Notes: generated from the sequence alone by a model not told the origin. DNA of 64,000 bases from Urmitella timonensis (GCA_900120415.1 FQLW01000006.1:1054001-1118000); one strand, 5' to 3'. Numbered from the stretch's first letter, positions 38,763 to 48,511 are shown. Numbers and translations are program-made.

Positions 38763-39056
38763 GTGAAAACCGCAAGTGTGAATGTTCGTATTCAGGAAAA
38801 TGTGAAGGCTAAGGCCGAAGAAATCTTGGATACTATGGGGGTTTCTCGCGCAACCGCGATTGATATGTTTTATCGGCAAATCATCATGCACAATGGGATT
38901 CCTTTTCCCGTAACTATCCCCAGTGAGCTTCCTGCGCGTGACGCTTTGGATGAAAGACGGTTTAACGCCCTCATGAGCGCGGGATATTCCCAAGCTCTAT
39001 CAGGTGACTCCTACGGTATTGACGAAGTATTCGACGATTTGGGTAAAAATCTGTGA
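38763..39056 (+). CDS. RelB/DinJ-family antitoxin
   Basis: 97 residues from GTG 38763 (MKTASVNVRIQ), chosen because relatives begin this way and GGAAGGGGG is suitably spaced. N-terminal ribbon-helix-helix DNA-binding part with NVKAKAEEILDTMGVSRATAIDMFYRQI; the C-terminal part binds the toxin. Overlaps the toxin gene by 4 bases if the toxin starts at GTG 39053. Expected to repress its own operon. Confidence 0.92.
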   Translation: MKTASVNVRIQENVKAKAEEILDTMGVSRATAIDMFYRQIIMHNGIPFPVTIPSELPARDALDERRFNALMSAGYSQALSGDSYGIDEVFDDLGKNL

Positions 39057-39394
39057 TGGATCAGTATGTAATCCGCGTTACCGTCCAGGCTCGACAACAC
39101 CTGAGGCTTATCAGAGACTATATTGCGGTAGACCTGCGAGAGCCTGAAATCGCGAAAAAACTATTGGAGCTGTTGCAAAAAGAAATATCCACTCTGTCAT
39201 ACATGCCCTATCGGGTGAAACTAATCGAAGAGAAGCCTTGGCGTGATATGGGTTTCCGTAAAATTCGGGTGAAAAATTATTACATTTACTTCTGGGTCAA
39301 TGATGACACTAAGGAAGTCAATATTATTGCCGTAATTTATTTCAGACGCGACCAAGCCGAGCAGTTAGAATCGCATATTTGGCGAAGCTCGTGA
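39053..39394 (+). CDS. RelE/ParE-family toxin
   Basis: 113 residues with the RelE/ParE pattern: ARQHLRLIRDYIAVDLREPEIAKKLLELL, YMPYRVKLI, RKIRVKNYYIYFWVNDDTKEVNIIAVIYFRRD. Partner of the upstream DinJ-type antitoxin. Start is GTG 39053 or ATG 39056. All core segments are intact, so the pair may be functional. Confidence 0.9.
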   Translation: MMDQYVIRVTVQARQHLRLIRDYIAVDLREPEIAKKLLELLQKEISTLSYMPYRVKLIEEKPWRDMGFRKIRVKNYYIYFWVNDDTKEVNIIAVIYFRRDQAEQLESHIWRSS

Positions 39395-39439
39395 GCTTGG
39401 CTATCTGCGCCAACTCTAACAAGACGCTAGTTCGCTCAA

Positions 39440-39503
39440 ATATGTAAAGCAGTTTTACATATCGCGAAAACGTGTAAAAAAATCGCGATATTTTTTACAC
39501 GTT
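39440..39503. repeat. Left flanking repeat of the fic gene (two inverted repeats)
   Basis: IR1: ATATGTAAA (39440-39448) and TTTACATAT (39454-39462). IR2: AACGTGTAAAAAA (39469-39481) and TTTTTTACACGTT (39491-39503), perfect 13-bp arms around ATCGCGAT. Aligns without gaps with 40707-40770; the six differences all fall in the two centres, not in the arms. Confidence 0.88.
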
Positions 39504-39522
39504 CTCTATTTTGCGGTAGATT
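39494..39522 (+). promoter_or_regulatory. fic promoter, apparently leaderless
   Basis: -35 TTTACA (39494-39499), 17-bp spacer, -10 TAGATT (39517-39522), then six bases to ATG 39529, so the mRNA would start at or next to the start codon. The -35 lies inside the right arm of IR2, placing the repeat as an operator that would block polymerase. Confidence 0.65.
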
Positions 39523-39528
39523 TTAGGA

Positions 39529-40617
39529 ATGTTGGTGAACCCAGAGAAGTCCTACCAGGACTTGCCGCCCCTACCTCCCGCCCTGGAGTTTCAAACCGGT
39601 CGGATAGTGAACAGGGTGATAGCCGCCTCTCGCGCCCTCGCCACAGCAAACGCCTCGGCAAAACGGCTTCCAAATCCGTCAATATTGATTCACGCAATCC
39701 CGCTTTTGGAAGCGAAAGCATCAAGCGAAATCGAAAATATCGTGACCACCAATGATGAACTATTCCGGGCTGCACACAAAGTAGAACCCGCTTCACCAGC
39801 GGCTAGAGAAGCACTGAAATATCGTGAAGCGTTATATAGAGGGTATAGCTACATAGAGAAGCATCCATTTTCAGTGAATCTGGCAAAAACTGTGTGTTCA
39901 CAAATTAACGGGGTAGAAACCGATATTCGAACCCTGAGTGGAACTTTTATTGGTAACCCTCTAACTCACCAGCGGATATATACCCCGCCCCAAGGTAAAG
40001 AAATCATTCTTGAACACCTTTCCCGTTGGGAAATGTTCGCCCATGAGCAGAAATTGGGACTTGACCCCTTGGTGAAAATGGCGCTGCTTCACTACCAATT
40101 TGAAGCAATACATCCGTTCTCCGATGGGAACGGCAGGACAGGGCGGATATTAAATGTGCTCTATCTGGTGGAAAGCGGTCTCCTTGATCAACCCATTACT
40201 TACCTGTCGGGATACATCGTGGAACATAAGGATGAATACTACCGACTGCTCAATGGGGTGACTCAAAAAGGAGCTTGGGGCGAATGGGTAGAGTTCATTC
40301 TTAACGCAGTGGACGTAACTTCCAGGTGGACAGATAGCCTAATCAGCAGCATTTACCACCTGTTGGATAAAACCATTTCCGAACTGAATCAGACCAACCT
40401 GCCAGCAAGAGATTTAGCATACCTGCTTTTCTTTAAGCCCTATCTTCGGTATGCGGATATAGTTAGTGAGCTGCAAGTAAGTCGCCCCACAGCTGCTAAA
40501 TGGACCAGCTCCCTATCTGAAATGGGAATCCTAAATCGAATAAAACTCGGAAAGAGTGTAATCCTTATCAACCACCGTTACTTGGATATCCTGTTCACTA
40601 CTCCGCTGCCCAAGTGA
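39529..40617 (+). CDS. Fic-domain protein (AMPylase type) with internal inhibitory motif
   Basis: 362 residues. Fic motif HPFSDGNGRTGR (about 198-209) with catalytic His is intact. N-terminal SSEIEN near residue 66 fits the [S/T]xxxE[G/N] inhibitory-helix motif of class II Fic proteins, so the enzyme is probably autoinhibited. The C-terminal ~80 residues form a winged-helix-like domain (YADIVSELQVSRPTAAKWTSSLSEMGIL) that could bind the flanking repeats. It would transfer AMP from ATP to target proteins. No separate antitoxin gene adjoins it. Confidence 0.92.
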   Translation: MLVNPEKSYQDLPPLPPALEFQTGRIVNRVIAASRALATANASAKRLPNPSILIHAIPLLEAKASSEIENIVTTNDELFRAAHKVEPASPAAREALKYREALYRGYSYIEKHPFSVNLAKTVCSQINGVETDIRTLSGTFIGNPLTHQRIYTPPQGKEIILEHLSRWEMFAHEQKLGLDPLVKMALLHYQFEAIHPFSDGNGRTGRILNVLYLVESGLLDQPITYLSGYIVEHKDEYYRLLNGVTQKGAWGEWVEFILNAVDVTSRWTDSLISSIYHLLDKTISELNQTNLPARDLAYLLFFKPYLRYADIVSELQVSRPTAAKWTSSLSEMGILNRIKLGKSVILINHRYLDILFTTPLPK

Positions 40618-41024
40618 GCCTTTACTTCACCCGGTTCTCGCCCTCTCAAACCAGGCGGAGCGGAGAATTAATCGCTGATGTTAGGTAGCTGCCGCGGGCG
40701 GGATTTATATGTAAAACTGCTTTACATATCGCGAAAACGTGTAAAAAAATCGCCTAATTTTTTACACGTTCCCCAATTGGTGGCTCAAGTTGCAGCTACC
40801 CGGAATGAAATTCCAGAAATAAGCGGGAATGCAGCACTCGCCGCTAGCTGCCGCGACTCACCAAGCCGCACCACGTCCTAACCACAGAAAACCTCAGCCC
40901 AGCGAAAAATCCTTACAGAACCCTAAACGATGCGCACAAAGCAAGAGCACACCAGCACTATTTACCTGTTGTCCGCAGGTCAAAAACTCAATAGATTTCC
41001 CCTGATAACAGCTAAACTAGATGT
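40618..41024. other. Gap between fic and the third toxin-antitoxin pair
   Basis: Contains the right fic repeat (40707-40770) and otherwise no convincing gene. A short inverted pair ACCTG/CAGGT lies at about 40963-40980. The promoter of the downstream toxin-antitoxin pair should lie near 41000. Confidence 0.4.
40707..40770. repeat. Right flanking repeat of the fic gene
   Basis: Second 64-bp copy, offset 1267 from 39440-39503. IR1 arms 40707-40715 and 40721-40729; IR2 arms 40736-40748 and 40758-40770, all identical to the left copy. The TTTACA is kept but no -10 follows at the right distance, and no gene starts here. Confidence 0.88.
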
Positions 41025-41273
41025 ATGTCTGAGCTTTATATCTTTCGATCTGCCCTGAAACACGGGTGTAGTGAAGAGGATATTGAGAAAGCTTTTTTCG
41101 GTGCGGTGTGCGAAATTGTTGAGCAATCGGATCCAAGAAAAGTTATTCGTTTAGGCTTTGATACTGTTGGGTGATTACTGGAAGTCGGAGCAATAGTTGA
41201 AGAAGATATCCGGGTTTTTCATGCTATGAAAGCACGGACTAGATACGTTGAAGAAGCAGAGAGGAGAAAATGA
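41025..41273 (+). pseudogene. Toxin gene of a toxin-antitoxin pair, broken by an in-frame TGA
   Basis: Reads MSELYIFRSALKHGCSEEDI and onward to FDTVG, a TGA, then LLEVGAIVEEDIRVFHAMKART to a TGA at 41271. The TGA within the frame replaces what is probably Trp (TGG). The ALKHG...D..A start and HAMKAR near the end resemble a BrnT-like small toxin family of actinobacteria (assignment by eye). The stop overlaps the antitoxin ATG (ATGA). Toxin probably inactive. Confidence 0.65.
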
Positions 41274-41512
41274 CCATGGCAACCCTAATCGAGAGAGAAA
41301 TGAGCGAATCGGAACTAGCAATCGCCGAACAATTTGAGCGCGGGCTGTCGCAGGAAGAACTGAAAAATGCTAGCTTCCGTTTTGGGTCTGCGGTTTCTGA
41401 GCTCTTCCCTGCCTACCTTACCGAGCTACTACACCAGCGTGCGGTTAAAGATGGCGAAACCCAATTCGAAGTAATGCGCAAGGCAATGGAATCGTATCTG
41501 ATTCCCGCCTAA
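41270..41512 (+). CDS. Antitoxin of the broken pair
   Basis: 80 residues, acidic then amphipathic: MSESELAIAEQFERGLSQEEL and FRFGSAVSELFPAYLTELLHQRAVKDGETQFEVMRKAMESYL. Resembles CopG/ribbon-type antitoxins that follow BrnT-like toxins, though I cannot assign a named family with confidence. AGAGGAG lies before ATG 41270. Reading frame intact, unlike its toxin. Confidence 0.65.
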   Translation: MTMATLIEREMSESELAIAEQFERGLSQEELKNASFRFGSAVSELFPAYLTELLHQRAVKDGETQFEVMRKAMESYLIPA

Positions 41513-41589
41513 ACCTGGCGTGCTTTTATGCCAGGGAACCAAGAATAAATACTTTAAAAGACGATACCCCACTACTTGAGAGGTCACTG

Positions 41590-42978
41590 ATGCTCACTTG
41601 TCCTGAACCTGCCGATAATCCTGTGCTCTGGCCGTGGGGAACCCGGCGGGAAGAGGACGGACAGTTATCTTTTGCCGGGCAAAAAGTAACTGACCTGGCG
41701 CAAAGTTTCGCCACCCCCTCCTACCTGTTTGACCTGGATGATTTCGCGGCTCGCGCCGAAACTATTTCCTCGGCGATGGCGGAAGAGTTTTGGGAGGGCT
41801 ACGGATTTTCCGGTGCCAGCGTCTACTATGCGGGTAAAGCCTTCCTGTGTACCGCTTTAGGGGAAGCCATCACCAAGGCAGGGATGGGGATAGATACCGC
41901 CAGCCTGGGGGAACTTTCGGTCGCGCTTAATCCTGCAATGGGAGCTGACCCTAAGAAAATCGGGCTACACGGCAACAATAAATCCCTGGAGTCTTTGCAC
42001 CTGGCACTGCGCCACGGTATTGGGCGGATTATCGTAGATTCCCTAAGTGAAATCGACCTTTTGCAGTCTCTTTGCGAAAGCGAAAACACCACCGCTCCGG
42101 TGATGGTGAGGGTAACCACCGGGGTGCACGCCGGGGGACACAGCTTCATCGCCACTGCCCACGAGGATCAAAAATTCGGTCTCTCCCTGGCCTCTGGCGC
42201 AGCCCTCCAGGCAGTCAAAATGATTATTGCCGCCCCCCATCTGCGGCTAGTGGGGCTGCATTCCCATATCGGCTCCCAAATCAAAGATTTAGCATCTTTC
42301 CAAGTAGCAGCGGACCGGCTGCTGGCTTTCCGCGCGCAGGTGCAACAGCTAGGTGAGGCCGTCCCCGAAGTTGATTTAGGTGGAGGCCTAGCTATTTCCT
42401 ATCAGGGCGAGGACGTGCCTAGCGCCATTGAATATGCACGCTCCCTCGCAGCTTCGGTGAAGAAAGCCTGCGAGCAGGCCGGCACCGATATTCCCCATAT
42501 TTCGATTGAACCGGGGCGCTGGCTAGCCGGCCCGGTATGCGTCAGCCTGTACCAGGTGGGAACCGTCAAGGACGTGCAGCTAGAGGACGGCTCTATCCGC
42601 AAATACGTGAGCGTAGACGGAGGTATGAGCGACAATATTCGCCCCGCCCTCTATGATGCCGAATATGTGGCGACCCTAGCTTCGCGTCTTTCGGATGCCC
42701 CCGCTGCTAGCTGCCGCATCGTGGGAATGCATTGCGAATCTGGTGATATTTTAGTTCCCGAAATTGCCCTCCCCGCTGATATTTGCGCTGGTGATTTACT
42801 GGTAATTCCGGCTACTGGAGCCTATGGGCGGGCAATGGCCTCGAACTATAATATGGTTCCCCGTCCCGGGGTAGTCGGGCTGAGTCGTAAAGCGGCTCCG
42901 CGCTATATCGTCGCCCGAGAAACCGTGGATGACCTACTGCGACTTGATACCGGAATTCCCGGTTTATCTCAGTGCTAA
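41590..42978 (+). CDS. lysA: Diaminopimelate decarboxylase
   Basis: Converts meso-diaminopimelate to lysine, PLP-dependent. PLP lysine in VYYAGKAFLC, glycine-rich HSHIGSQI and VDLGGGLAISY motifs in the alanine-racemase-fold barrel, and the C-terminal CESGDIL and GAYGRAMASNYN motifs of the substrate site. 462 residues, normal for actinobacteria. It is followed by hom-thrC-thrB, so the aspartate-family branch genes are clustered. Confidence 0.96.
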   Translation: MLTCPEPADNPVLWPWGTRREEDGQLSFAGQKVTDLAQSFATPSYLFDLDDFAARAETISSAMAEEFWEGYGFSGASVYYAGKAFLCTALGEAITKAGMGIDTASLGELSVALNPAMGADPKKIGLHGNNKSLESLHLALRHGIGRIIVDSLSEIDLLQSLCESENTTAPVMVRVTTGVHAGGHSFIATAHEDQKFGLSLASGAALQAVKMIIAAPHLRLVGLHSHIGSQIKDLASFQVAADRLLAFRAQVQQLGEAVPEVDLGGGLAISYQGEDVPSAIEYARSLAASVKKACEQAGTDIPHISIEPGRWLAGPVCVSLYQVGTVKDVQLEDGSIRKYVSVDGGMSDNIRPALYDAEYVATLASRLSDAPAASCRIVGMHCESGDILVPEIALPADICAGDLLVIPATGAYGRAMASNYNMVPRPGVVGLSRKAAPRYIVARETVDDLLRLDTGIPGLSQC

Positions 42979-43063
42979 ATCTTCGGAGCGCTCGAATAGC
43001 AATAACCGTTAGAGTAGAAAACCCCGGCGGGTAAAAACCCCTGCCGAAAGTGGTGAAAAGAGG

Positions 43064-44365
43064 GTGAATATGAAGCAAGCGGTGAAAATAGCGGTTCTCG
43101 GGTGCGGAACTGTGGGGGCGCAAGTAGTGCGGCTACTGCAAGAACGCGCCGCTGATTATCAGGCTAGGTGTGGAGCCAGCCTAGAGATTATCGGTATTTG
43201 TGTACATAATCTGGCGGCTCCGCGCCCTGATTTTATTAGCCGCGACCTGCTTACCGACCAGGCGGAACCCTTGATTGACCAGGCAGACCTGGTAATCGAG
43301 CTAATCGGGGGGATTGAACCGGCGCGCACCTACATTACCCGCGCCCTCGAAGCTGGAAAATCTGTGGTCACCGGGAATAAAGCCCTCCTCGCCCAATATG
43401 GTCCGGAACTGTTCGACCTCTCCCGCGAGCGTGAAGCCGACCTTTACTATGAGGCGGCCGTCGCTGGCGCCATTCCGGTGGTTTATGGTCTGCGTGAATC
43501 CTTAGCCGGAGACCGCGTCCAAGTGGTGCAAGGCATCGTTAATGGCACCACCAACTACATGCTTGACCAGATGGAAAAGAAAGGTTGGTCATTCGAGCAA
43601 GCGCTTACTACTGCCCAAGAACTCGGATATGCCGAAGCGGATCCGACCGCCGATATTGATGGTTTAGATGCCGCCGCCAAATGCGCCCTACTTGCGCAGT
43701 TGGCTTTCCACACCCGGGTTTCCCTAGATCAGGTAGCGGTGAAAGGGATTCGCAGTATTACCGCGGACGATATTGCCGACGCCAAAGAGTCGGGGCGCAC
43801 CATTAAACTGTTGGCGATTGCCCAGCTGGCGCAAGATGAACAAGGACGCGAATGTGTATCTTGCCGGGTAGAGCCGGTATTGGTGAAACCAGAAAATCCG
43901 CTCGCGAGCATTGCGGGAGCCTTTAACGCGATTGTGATTGATGCCGAGGCGGCGGGCAGACTAATGTTCTACGGTCAAGGTGCTGGCGGGGTACAGACCG
44001 CTTCCGCCGTACTCTCCGATGTGGTGGCCGCTGCGTTCCACCTGGTATCCGGGGGGAGTGCCCCGCGCGAGTCCGCCTATGCTGATTTGCCACAAATGCC
44101 GGCCGGGCAAGTGAGTTCCAAGTACAGTATCCGTCTGCAAGTAGAGGACGTAACCGGGGTATTAGCCGAGGTAGCAGGAATTTTTGCTCGTCGCGGGATT
44201 TCTATCGAGCAGGTACGCCAGCGCAGTGACGCTAAATCCGGGAAAGCGATTGTTTCTTTGTCAAGTGACTGGGCTAGTGCGGGAGACATAGACTTGACGG
44301 TGAAAGATTTGGAAGCCGCCGAGCCGGTGAACCAAGTAATTCAAGTAATCAGTATGGAGGGCTAG
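43064..44365 (+). CDS. hom: Homoserine dehydrogenase
   Basis: Reduces aspartate semialdehyde to homoserine with NAD(P)H. N-terminal Rossmann motif [10 protein letters not shown], catalytic region [11 protein letters not shown] and [18 protein letters not shown]-terminal ACT domain (~350-430) that normally senses threonine. ATG 43070 is also possible as start, with AGAGGG directly upstream. 433 residues. Confidence 0.96.
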   Translation: MNMKQAVKIAVLGCGTVGAQVVRLLQERAADYQARCGASLEIIGICVHNLAAPRPDFISRDLLTDQAEPLIDQADLVIELIGGIEPARTYITRALEAGKSVVTGNKALLAQYGPELFDLSREREADLYYEAAVAGAIPVVYGLRESLAGDRVQVVQGIVNGTTNYMLDQMEKKGWSFEQALTTAQELGYAEADPTADIDGLDAAAKCALLAQLAFHTRVSLDQVAVKGIRSITADDIADAKESGRTIKLLAIAQLAQDEQGRECVSCRVEPVLVKPENPLASIAGAFNAIVIDAEAAGRLMFYGQGAGGVQTASAVLSDVVAAAFHLVSGGSAPRESAYADLPQMPAGQVSSKYSIRLQVEDVTGVLAEVAGIFARRGISIEQVRQRSDAKSGKAIVSLSSDWASAGDIDLTVKDLEAAEPVNQVIQVISMEG

Positions 44366-44369
44366 CAAG

Positions 44370-45473
44370 ATGGCACATCTGTGGCAGGGAATAATCAACG
44401 AATATCGCGATTGGCTCCCCATAAGCGACGAAGAAGAAATCGTCACTTTGCAAGAGGGAGGCACTCCGCTGGTTTATTCCGATGATTTATCGGACGAGGT
44501 GGGGGCACGGGTCTATATCAAAGTCGAGGGGATGAACCCTACCGGCTCTTTTAAAGACCGCGGTATGACCATGGCGATTACCAAGGTGCTCTCTAGCGGG
44601 CAAAAAATGGTGGCGTGTGCCTCTACCGGCAATACTTCGGCTTCTGCCGCTGCCTATTCGGCAAAGGCTGGCTTGGAATGCGCGGTAATCCTGCCTGCCG
44701 GAAAAATTGCTGCCGGAAAACTCGCCCAGGCAATTGTGCATGGGGCGCGACTGGTGGCAGTGGATGGAAACTTTGACCAATGCCTGACTATTACCCGCCA
44801 GCTCACCGAATCCTATCCGGTAGCTCTAGTAAACTCGATTAACCCCTACCGCCTGCAAGGACAAAAAACCGCGGCTTTTGAAATCGTTGATTTCTTGGGG
44901 GACGCGCCTGATATTCATGTTCTCCCGGTGGGAAATGCCGGAAATATCTCCGCCTACTGGATGGGATATAACGAATATGCTGGTCGGCGCACCGCCGCCT
45001 CCTTGGAAAAAGAAACTACACTAGGGGAGGTGCGCGCCAGTAAAGTTCCGCAAATGTGGGGTATTCAGGCTAAAGGGGCTGCGCCTTTCGTGGCTGGACA
45101 CCCGATTGACAACCCGGAAACCGTGGCGACCGCCATCCGAATCGGCAACCCGGCTTCCTGGGATTATGCATCGGCAGCGCGGGACGATTCCCACGGTTTT
45201 ATTACTGCGGTCAGTGATGAAGATATTTTAGCTGCCCAGGCACGGTTAGCAGCCGATACCGGCATTTTTGTGGAACCAGCTTCCGCGGCCTCGGTTGCGG
45301 GACTGCTGTGGGCTGCTGGCGCAGGTAAAGTGCCCGAGGATGCGACAATTGTATGTACGGTGACTGGTAACGGTTTGAAAGATACCGCGACTGCTCTGGG
45401 CGATCGCGATATTAACCCGCAGGTAATCGCGCCCACCTTGGAGGCCGCCCTCACCGCCCTCGACTTGAAATAA
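44370..45473 (+). CDS. thrC: Threonine synthase
   Basis: PLP enzyme converting O-phosphohomoserine to threonine. PLP-lysine motif [11 protein letters not shown] and glycine-rich [12 protein letters not shown] are clear. 367 residues, the short actinobacterial form. It begins 4 bases after the hom stop with GGAGGG upstream. Confidence 0.96.
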   Translation: MAHLWQGIINEYRDWLPISDEEEIVTLQEGGTPLVYSDDLSDEVGARVYIKVEGMNPTGSFKDRGMTMAITKVLSSGQKMVACASTGNTSASAAAYSAKAGLECAVILPAGKIAAGKLAQAIVHGARLVAVDGNFDQCLTITRQLTESYPVALVNSINPYRLQGQKTAAFEIVDFLGDAPDIHVLPVGNAGNISAYWMGYNEYAGRRTAASLEKETTLGEVRASKVPQMWGIQAKGAAPFVAGHPIDNPETVATAIRIGNPASWDYASAARDDSHGFITAVSDEDILAAQARLAADTGIFVEPASAASVAGLLWAAGAGKVPEDATIVCTVTGNGLKDTATALGDRDINPQVIAPTLEAALTALDLK

Positions 45474-45488
45474 CAGGAACCAAGCAAG

Positions 45489-46505
45489 ATGCGGATTGTT
45501 AAGGACGAGGCGGAAGTAAAAGTTCCTGCCACCTCGGCTAATCTGGGACCCGGATATGACTGTATGGGACTAGCGCTTTCCCTGCATGATCGAGTACGTT
45601 TTCGCGCTACTGCCGGAGCCACCCAGGTGCACGTGCGGGGTCAAGGCAAAGACAAACTGCCGGAGGACGAAAATCACCTGGTAGTGCGGGCTATCCGCTT
45701 GGGGCTAGATGCGGTAGGGGCATCCCAAGTGGGGGTGTCCCTGTGGCAAGAAAATCAGATTCCCCAATCGCGCGGTCTTGGTTCATCAGCGTCTGCAATC
45801 GTTAGTGGTCTTGCCCTGGTGCGGGCAATTATTGCCGAACCGGAAGCGCTTGATAACGATACTATGTTGCGAATTGCGACCTATCTAGAGGGGCATCCCG
45901 ATAACTTGGCACCGGCGATTTATGGGGGGATTACCGTATCCGGAATCGAGGGTACTTCTAGCGAGGAAACTGCCACTACCCGGCAACTTAGCTCCCCATT
46001 TTTAGAAATGGGGGCAGGTGAACAGGAAGAAATTGCAGGGCAATCTGAGGGGAATAAACCGGTTCTGGCAAGTGAGTTTCCAAAAACCTGGGCACTGAAA
46101 ATCAAGAATCAATACGATTTGCGACCTACCGTGTTTATCCCGGATTTCGAGTTGGATACTTCCCAGGCGCGCTCTTTGCTTCCGGAACAAGTTCCTCATG
46201 TGGATGCCGCCAAAAATGTGGCTAACGCGGCGCTGCTGGTGTGCGCCCTGGAAAATCATCCTGAGCTGTTAATGGCTGCCACCACGGACTATTTACATCA
46301 AAACTATCGTCGTGCCGCTATGCCCGCTTCGGTTGATTTAATGTATTGGTTGCGTGCTCAGCAGTTACCGGCGGTTATTTCTGGGGCAGGGCCGTGTGTA
46401 TTGGTGCTAGCGAATGTAAATGACCAGGTGAAATCGCAAGCTGAGAAAGCGGGTTGGAGAGTGCGCACCCTAGAGTTAGACATGCGCGGGGTGCGGGAAC
46501 TATAA
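45489..46505 (+). CDS. thrB: Homoserine kinase
   Basis: GHMP kinase phosphorylating homoserine for ThrC. N-terminal VPATSANLGPGYDCMG, ATP-binding QSRGLGSSASA and C-terminal AVISGAGPCVLVLA are the family motifs. 338 residues; an acidic insertion of about 30 residues lies near 150-190. Last gene of the hom-thrC-thrB cluster, with rho following after about 215 bases. Confidence 0.95.
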   Translation: MRIVKDEAEVKVPATSANLGPGYDCMGLALSLHDRVRFRATAGATQVHVRGQGKDKLPEDENHLVVRAIRLGLDAVGASQVGVSLWQENQIPQSRGLGSSASAIVSGLALVRAIIAEPEALDNDTMLRIATYLEGHPDNLAPAIYGGITVSGIEGTSSEETATTRQLSSPFLEMGAGEQEEIAGQSEGNKPVLASEFPKTWALKIKNQYDLRPTVFIPDFELDTSQARSLLPEQVPHVDAAKNVANAALLVCALENHPELLMAATTDYLHQNYRRAAMPASVDLMYWLRAQQLPAVISGAGPCVLVLANVNDQVKSQAEKAGWRVRTLELDMRGVREL

Positions 46506-46719
46506 CTAAAATCCCTGTAAATAGGGGAATGGTCAGGCTCACTGTGTCGCAGTTACCTACTGCTGCAAAATCCTGGTAGGCTAAATGCACGAAGGCGAAA
46601 GCAATCAGCGGAATACCGATTGAAAAGCTTAGTTCTAGTCTTCAAAACTCACGCCGATTTTTCTCGGTAATAATTATCCAGACGCGTTTGCGTCATACCT
46701 ACATTCAAAAGGAAAGTTT

Positions 46720-48426
46720 GTGAGCACAAACGAGAATGCTAATGAGCTTGGTGCTATGAAACTAGATCAGCTAAAAGCATTAGCAACAAAACTGCAGATT
46801 CGTGGGACTTCTAGGCTGCGTAAAAATGAGCTAATCGAAAAAATTACCGCGGCTCAATCCGCTCAGTCTGCAAATGCTGGAGCTACCCAATCAGGGGAAT
46901 CGGCATCTGAAAATAAAGAGACACTGTCCGGTCAGCCAAGACAGATGCGAGGGCGTAAACCGCGCCGTCACGGTGCTGTGCGTCAAGATTTAGATGCAAA
47001 AGAAGACGCGAAAGAACAGTTAAAACAGGATTTGGCACAGCAAGCCAACCGCAAGTCTCGTAATCAAGACAAGTCTGCCCAATCTGGCGAGGACGCACCG
47101 CGTTCAGTAGACGAAATTGCTTTACCTAATGCTGATGATGAAGACCGTGGTGACGGTCGGGGGCGCGGACGACGGAACCGGCGCCGTGACCGCAACCGGC
47201 ATCGTGACGATAATTGGAATGAAAATAATCGTACCGAGCGTGCTGGTCGCGTTAAAATTGATAACCGCGAAGAGGACAGCGAAGAAAATGATGAAGAATT
47301 GCTGCCAATCGCGGGGGTTCTGGATGTCCAAAGTAACCATGCCTTTGTGCGTACTTCCGGCTATGTAGCCGGTCCTAACGATGTTTATGTCACCTTGGGG
47401 CAAGTACGCCGTTGGGGATTGCGTTCCGGCGATGCGGTACAGGGCGCAGTTCGTCCTCCGAAAGAGGGCGATAATAATCGGCGACAAAAATACAATGCCC
47501 TGGTACGGTTGGATGCCGTTAATGGAATGAGTGTCGAGGACGCGCGGGCGCGTACTCAGTTCAAAGATTTGGTGCCGCTGTACCCGAATGAGCAGCTGCG
47601 TCTAGAGAACAATCCCAAGAATCCCACCCAGCGGATTATTGACCTGATTGCCCCGATTGGTAAGGGGCAGCGCGGGTTGATTGTTTCTCCTCCTAAAGCC
47701 GGTAAAACTATTATTTTGCAGCAGATTGCCAACGCTATCACCACTAATAATCCGGAATGTCACCTGATGGTGGTGCTGGTTGATGAGCGACCCGAAGAGG
47801 TCACCGATATGCAGCGTACGGTAAAGGGTGAGGTTATTGCTTCGACCTTTGACCGTCCTGCCTCTGATCATGCTTCGGTAGCCGAACTGGCAATTGAACG
47901 GGCAAAACGCCTGGTGGAGCTAGGTCAAGATGTGGTGGTACTGCTGGATTCAATTACTCGCTTGGGGCGTGCCTATAACTTGGCGGCTCCGCCCTCGGGA
48001 CGAATCCTGTCCGGTGGTGTGGACGCTTCTGCGCTTTACCCACCCAAGAAATTCTTTGGGGCAGCGCGTAACGTCGAAAACGGTGGTTCGCTGACTATTT
48101 TGGCTACCGCCTTGGTGGAAACTAACTCCAAGATGGACGAAGTTATTTTCGAAGAGTTTAAAGGCACCGGCAATATGGAACTGCGCCTGTCGCGCCAGCT
48201 GGCTGATAAACGCCTATTCCCCGCGGTCGATGTGAACGCCTCGGGTACTCGCCGCGAAGAACTGCTGCTTAATAAGGAAGAACTGCAAGTTACCTGGAAG
48301 CTGCGGAGAATGCTCAGCGCCTTAGAGCCGCAGCAAGCCAGCGAATTTGTGCTTTCTAAACTCAAGAGCACCAATTCTAATGCGGAGTTCTTGATGATGA
48401 TTGCCAAGATGAGCACCCAAGTTTAA
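46720..48426 (+). CDS. rho: Transcription termination factor Rho
   Basis: RNA-dependent ATPase/translocase that terminates transcription. N-terminal Rho_N helical domain (MKLDQLKALATKLQIRGTSR), then about 130 residues of charged, Arg/Asp/Asn-rich insertion typical of actinobacteria (RGRRNRRRDRNRHRDD), the CSD RNA-binding domain (GVLDVQSNHAFVRTSGY), Walker A PPKAGKT, Walker B VVVLLDSITRL, Q-loop and R-loop. GTG start after AAGGAAAG. 568 residues. Confidence 0.96.
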   Translation: MSTNENANELGAMKLDQLKALATKLQIRGTSRLRKNELIEKITAAQSAQSANAGATQSGESASENKETLSGQPRQMRGRKPRRHGAVRQDLDAKEDAKEQLKQDLAQQANRKSRNQDKSAQSGEDAPRSVDEIALPNADDEDRGDGRGRGRRNRRRDRNRHRDDNWNENNRTERAGRVKIDNREEDSEENDEELLPIAGVLDVQSNHAFVRTSGYVAGPNDVYVTLGQVRRWGLRSGDAVQGAVRPPKEGDNNRRQKYNALVRLDAVNGMSVEDARARTQFKDLVPLYPNEQLRLENNPKNPTQRIIDLIAPIGKGQRGLIVSPPKAGKTIILQQIANAITTNNPECHLMVVLVDERPEEVTDMQRTVKGEVIASTFDRPASDHASVAELAIERAKRLVELGQDVVVLLDSITRLGRAYNLAAPPSGRILSGGVDASALYPPKKFFGAARNVENGGSLTILATALVETNSKMDEVIFEEFKGTGNMELRLSRQLADKRLFPAVDVNASGTRREELLLNKEELQVTWKLRRMLSALEPQQASEFVLSKLKSTNSNAEFLMMIAKMSTQV

Positions 48427-48475
48427 CTGACAGTTTCAAGCGAATTCTTTTCTGGGAATTCGTTTACTAGCTCAC

Positions 48476-48511
48476 CTTTGTGCCCCGCCGGAATCCCGGC
48501 GGGGCACAAAG
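48476..48511 (+). terminator. Intrinsic terminator-like hairpin after rho
   Basis: Perfect 16-bp arms CTTTGTGCCCCGCCGG (48476-48491) and its complement (48496-48511), loop AATC, tail TTTAGG. A shorter hairpin (CGAATTC/GAATTCG, then TTT) at about 48451-48475 precedes it. Confidence 0.8.

Noticed and set aside
38598-40770. Integron attC sites around RelBE and Fic
   Set aside because: The palindromes lack the RYYYAAC/GTTRRRY ends of attC and no integrase is in the window.
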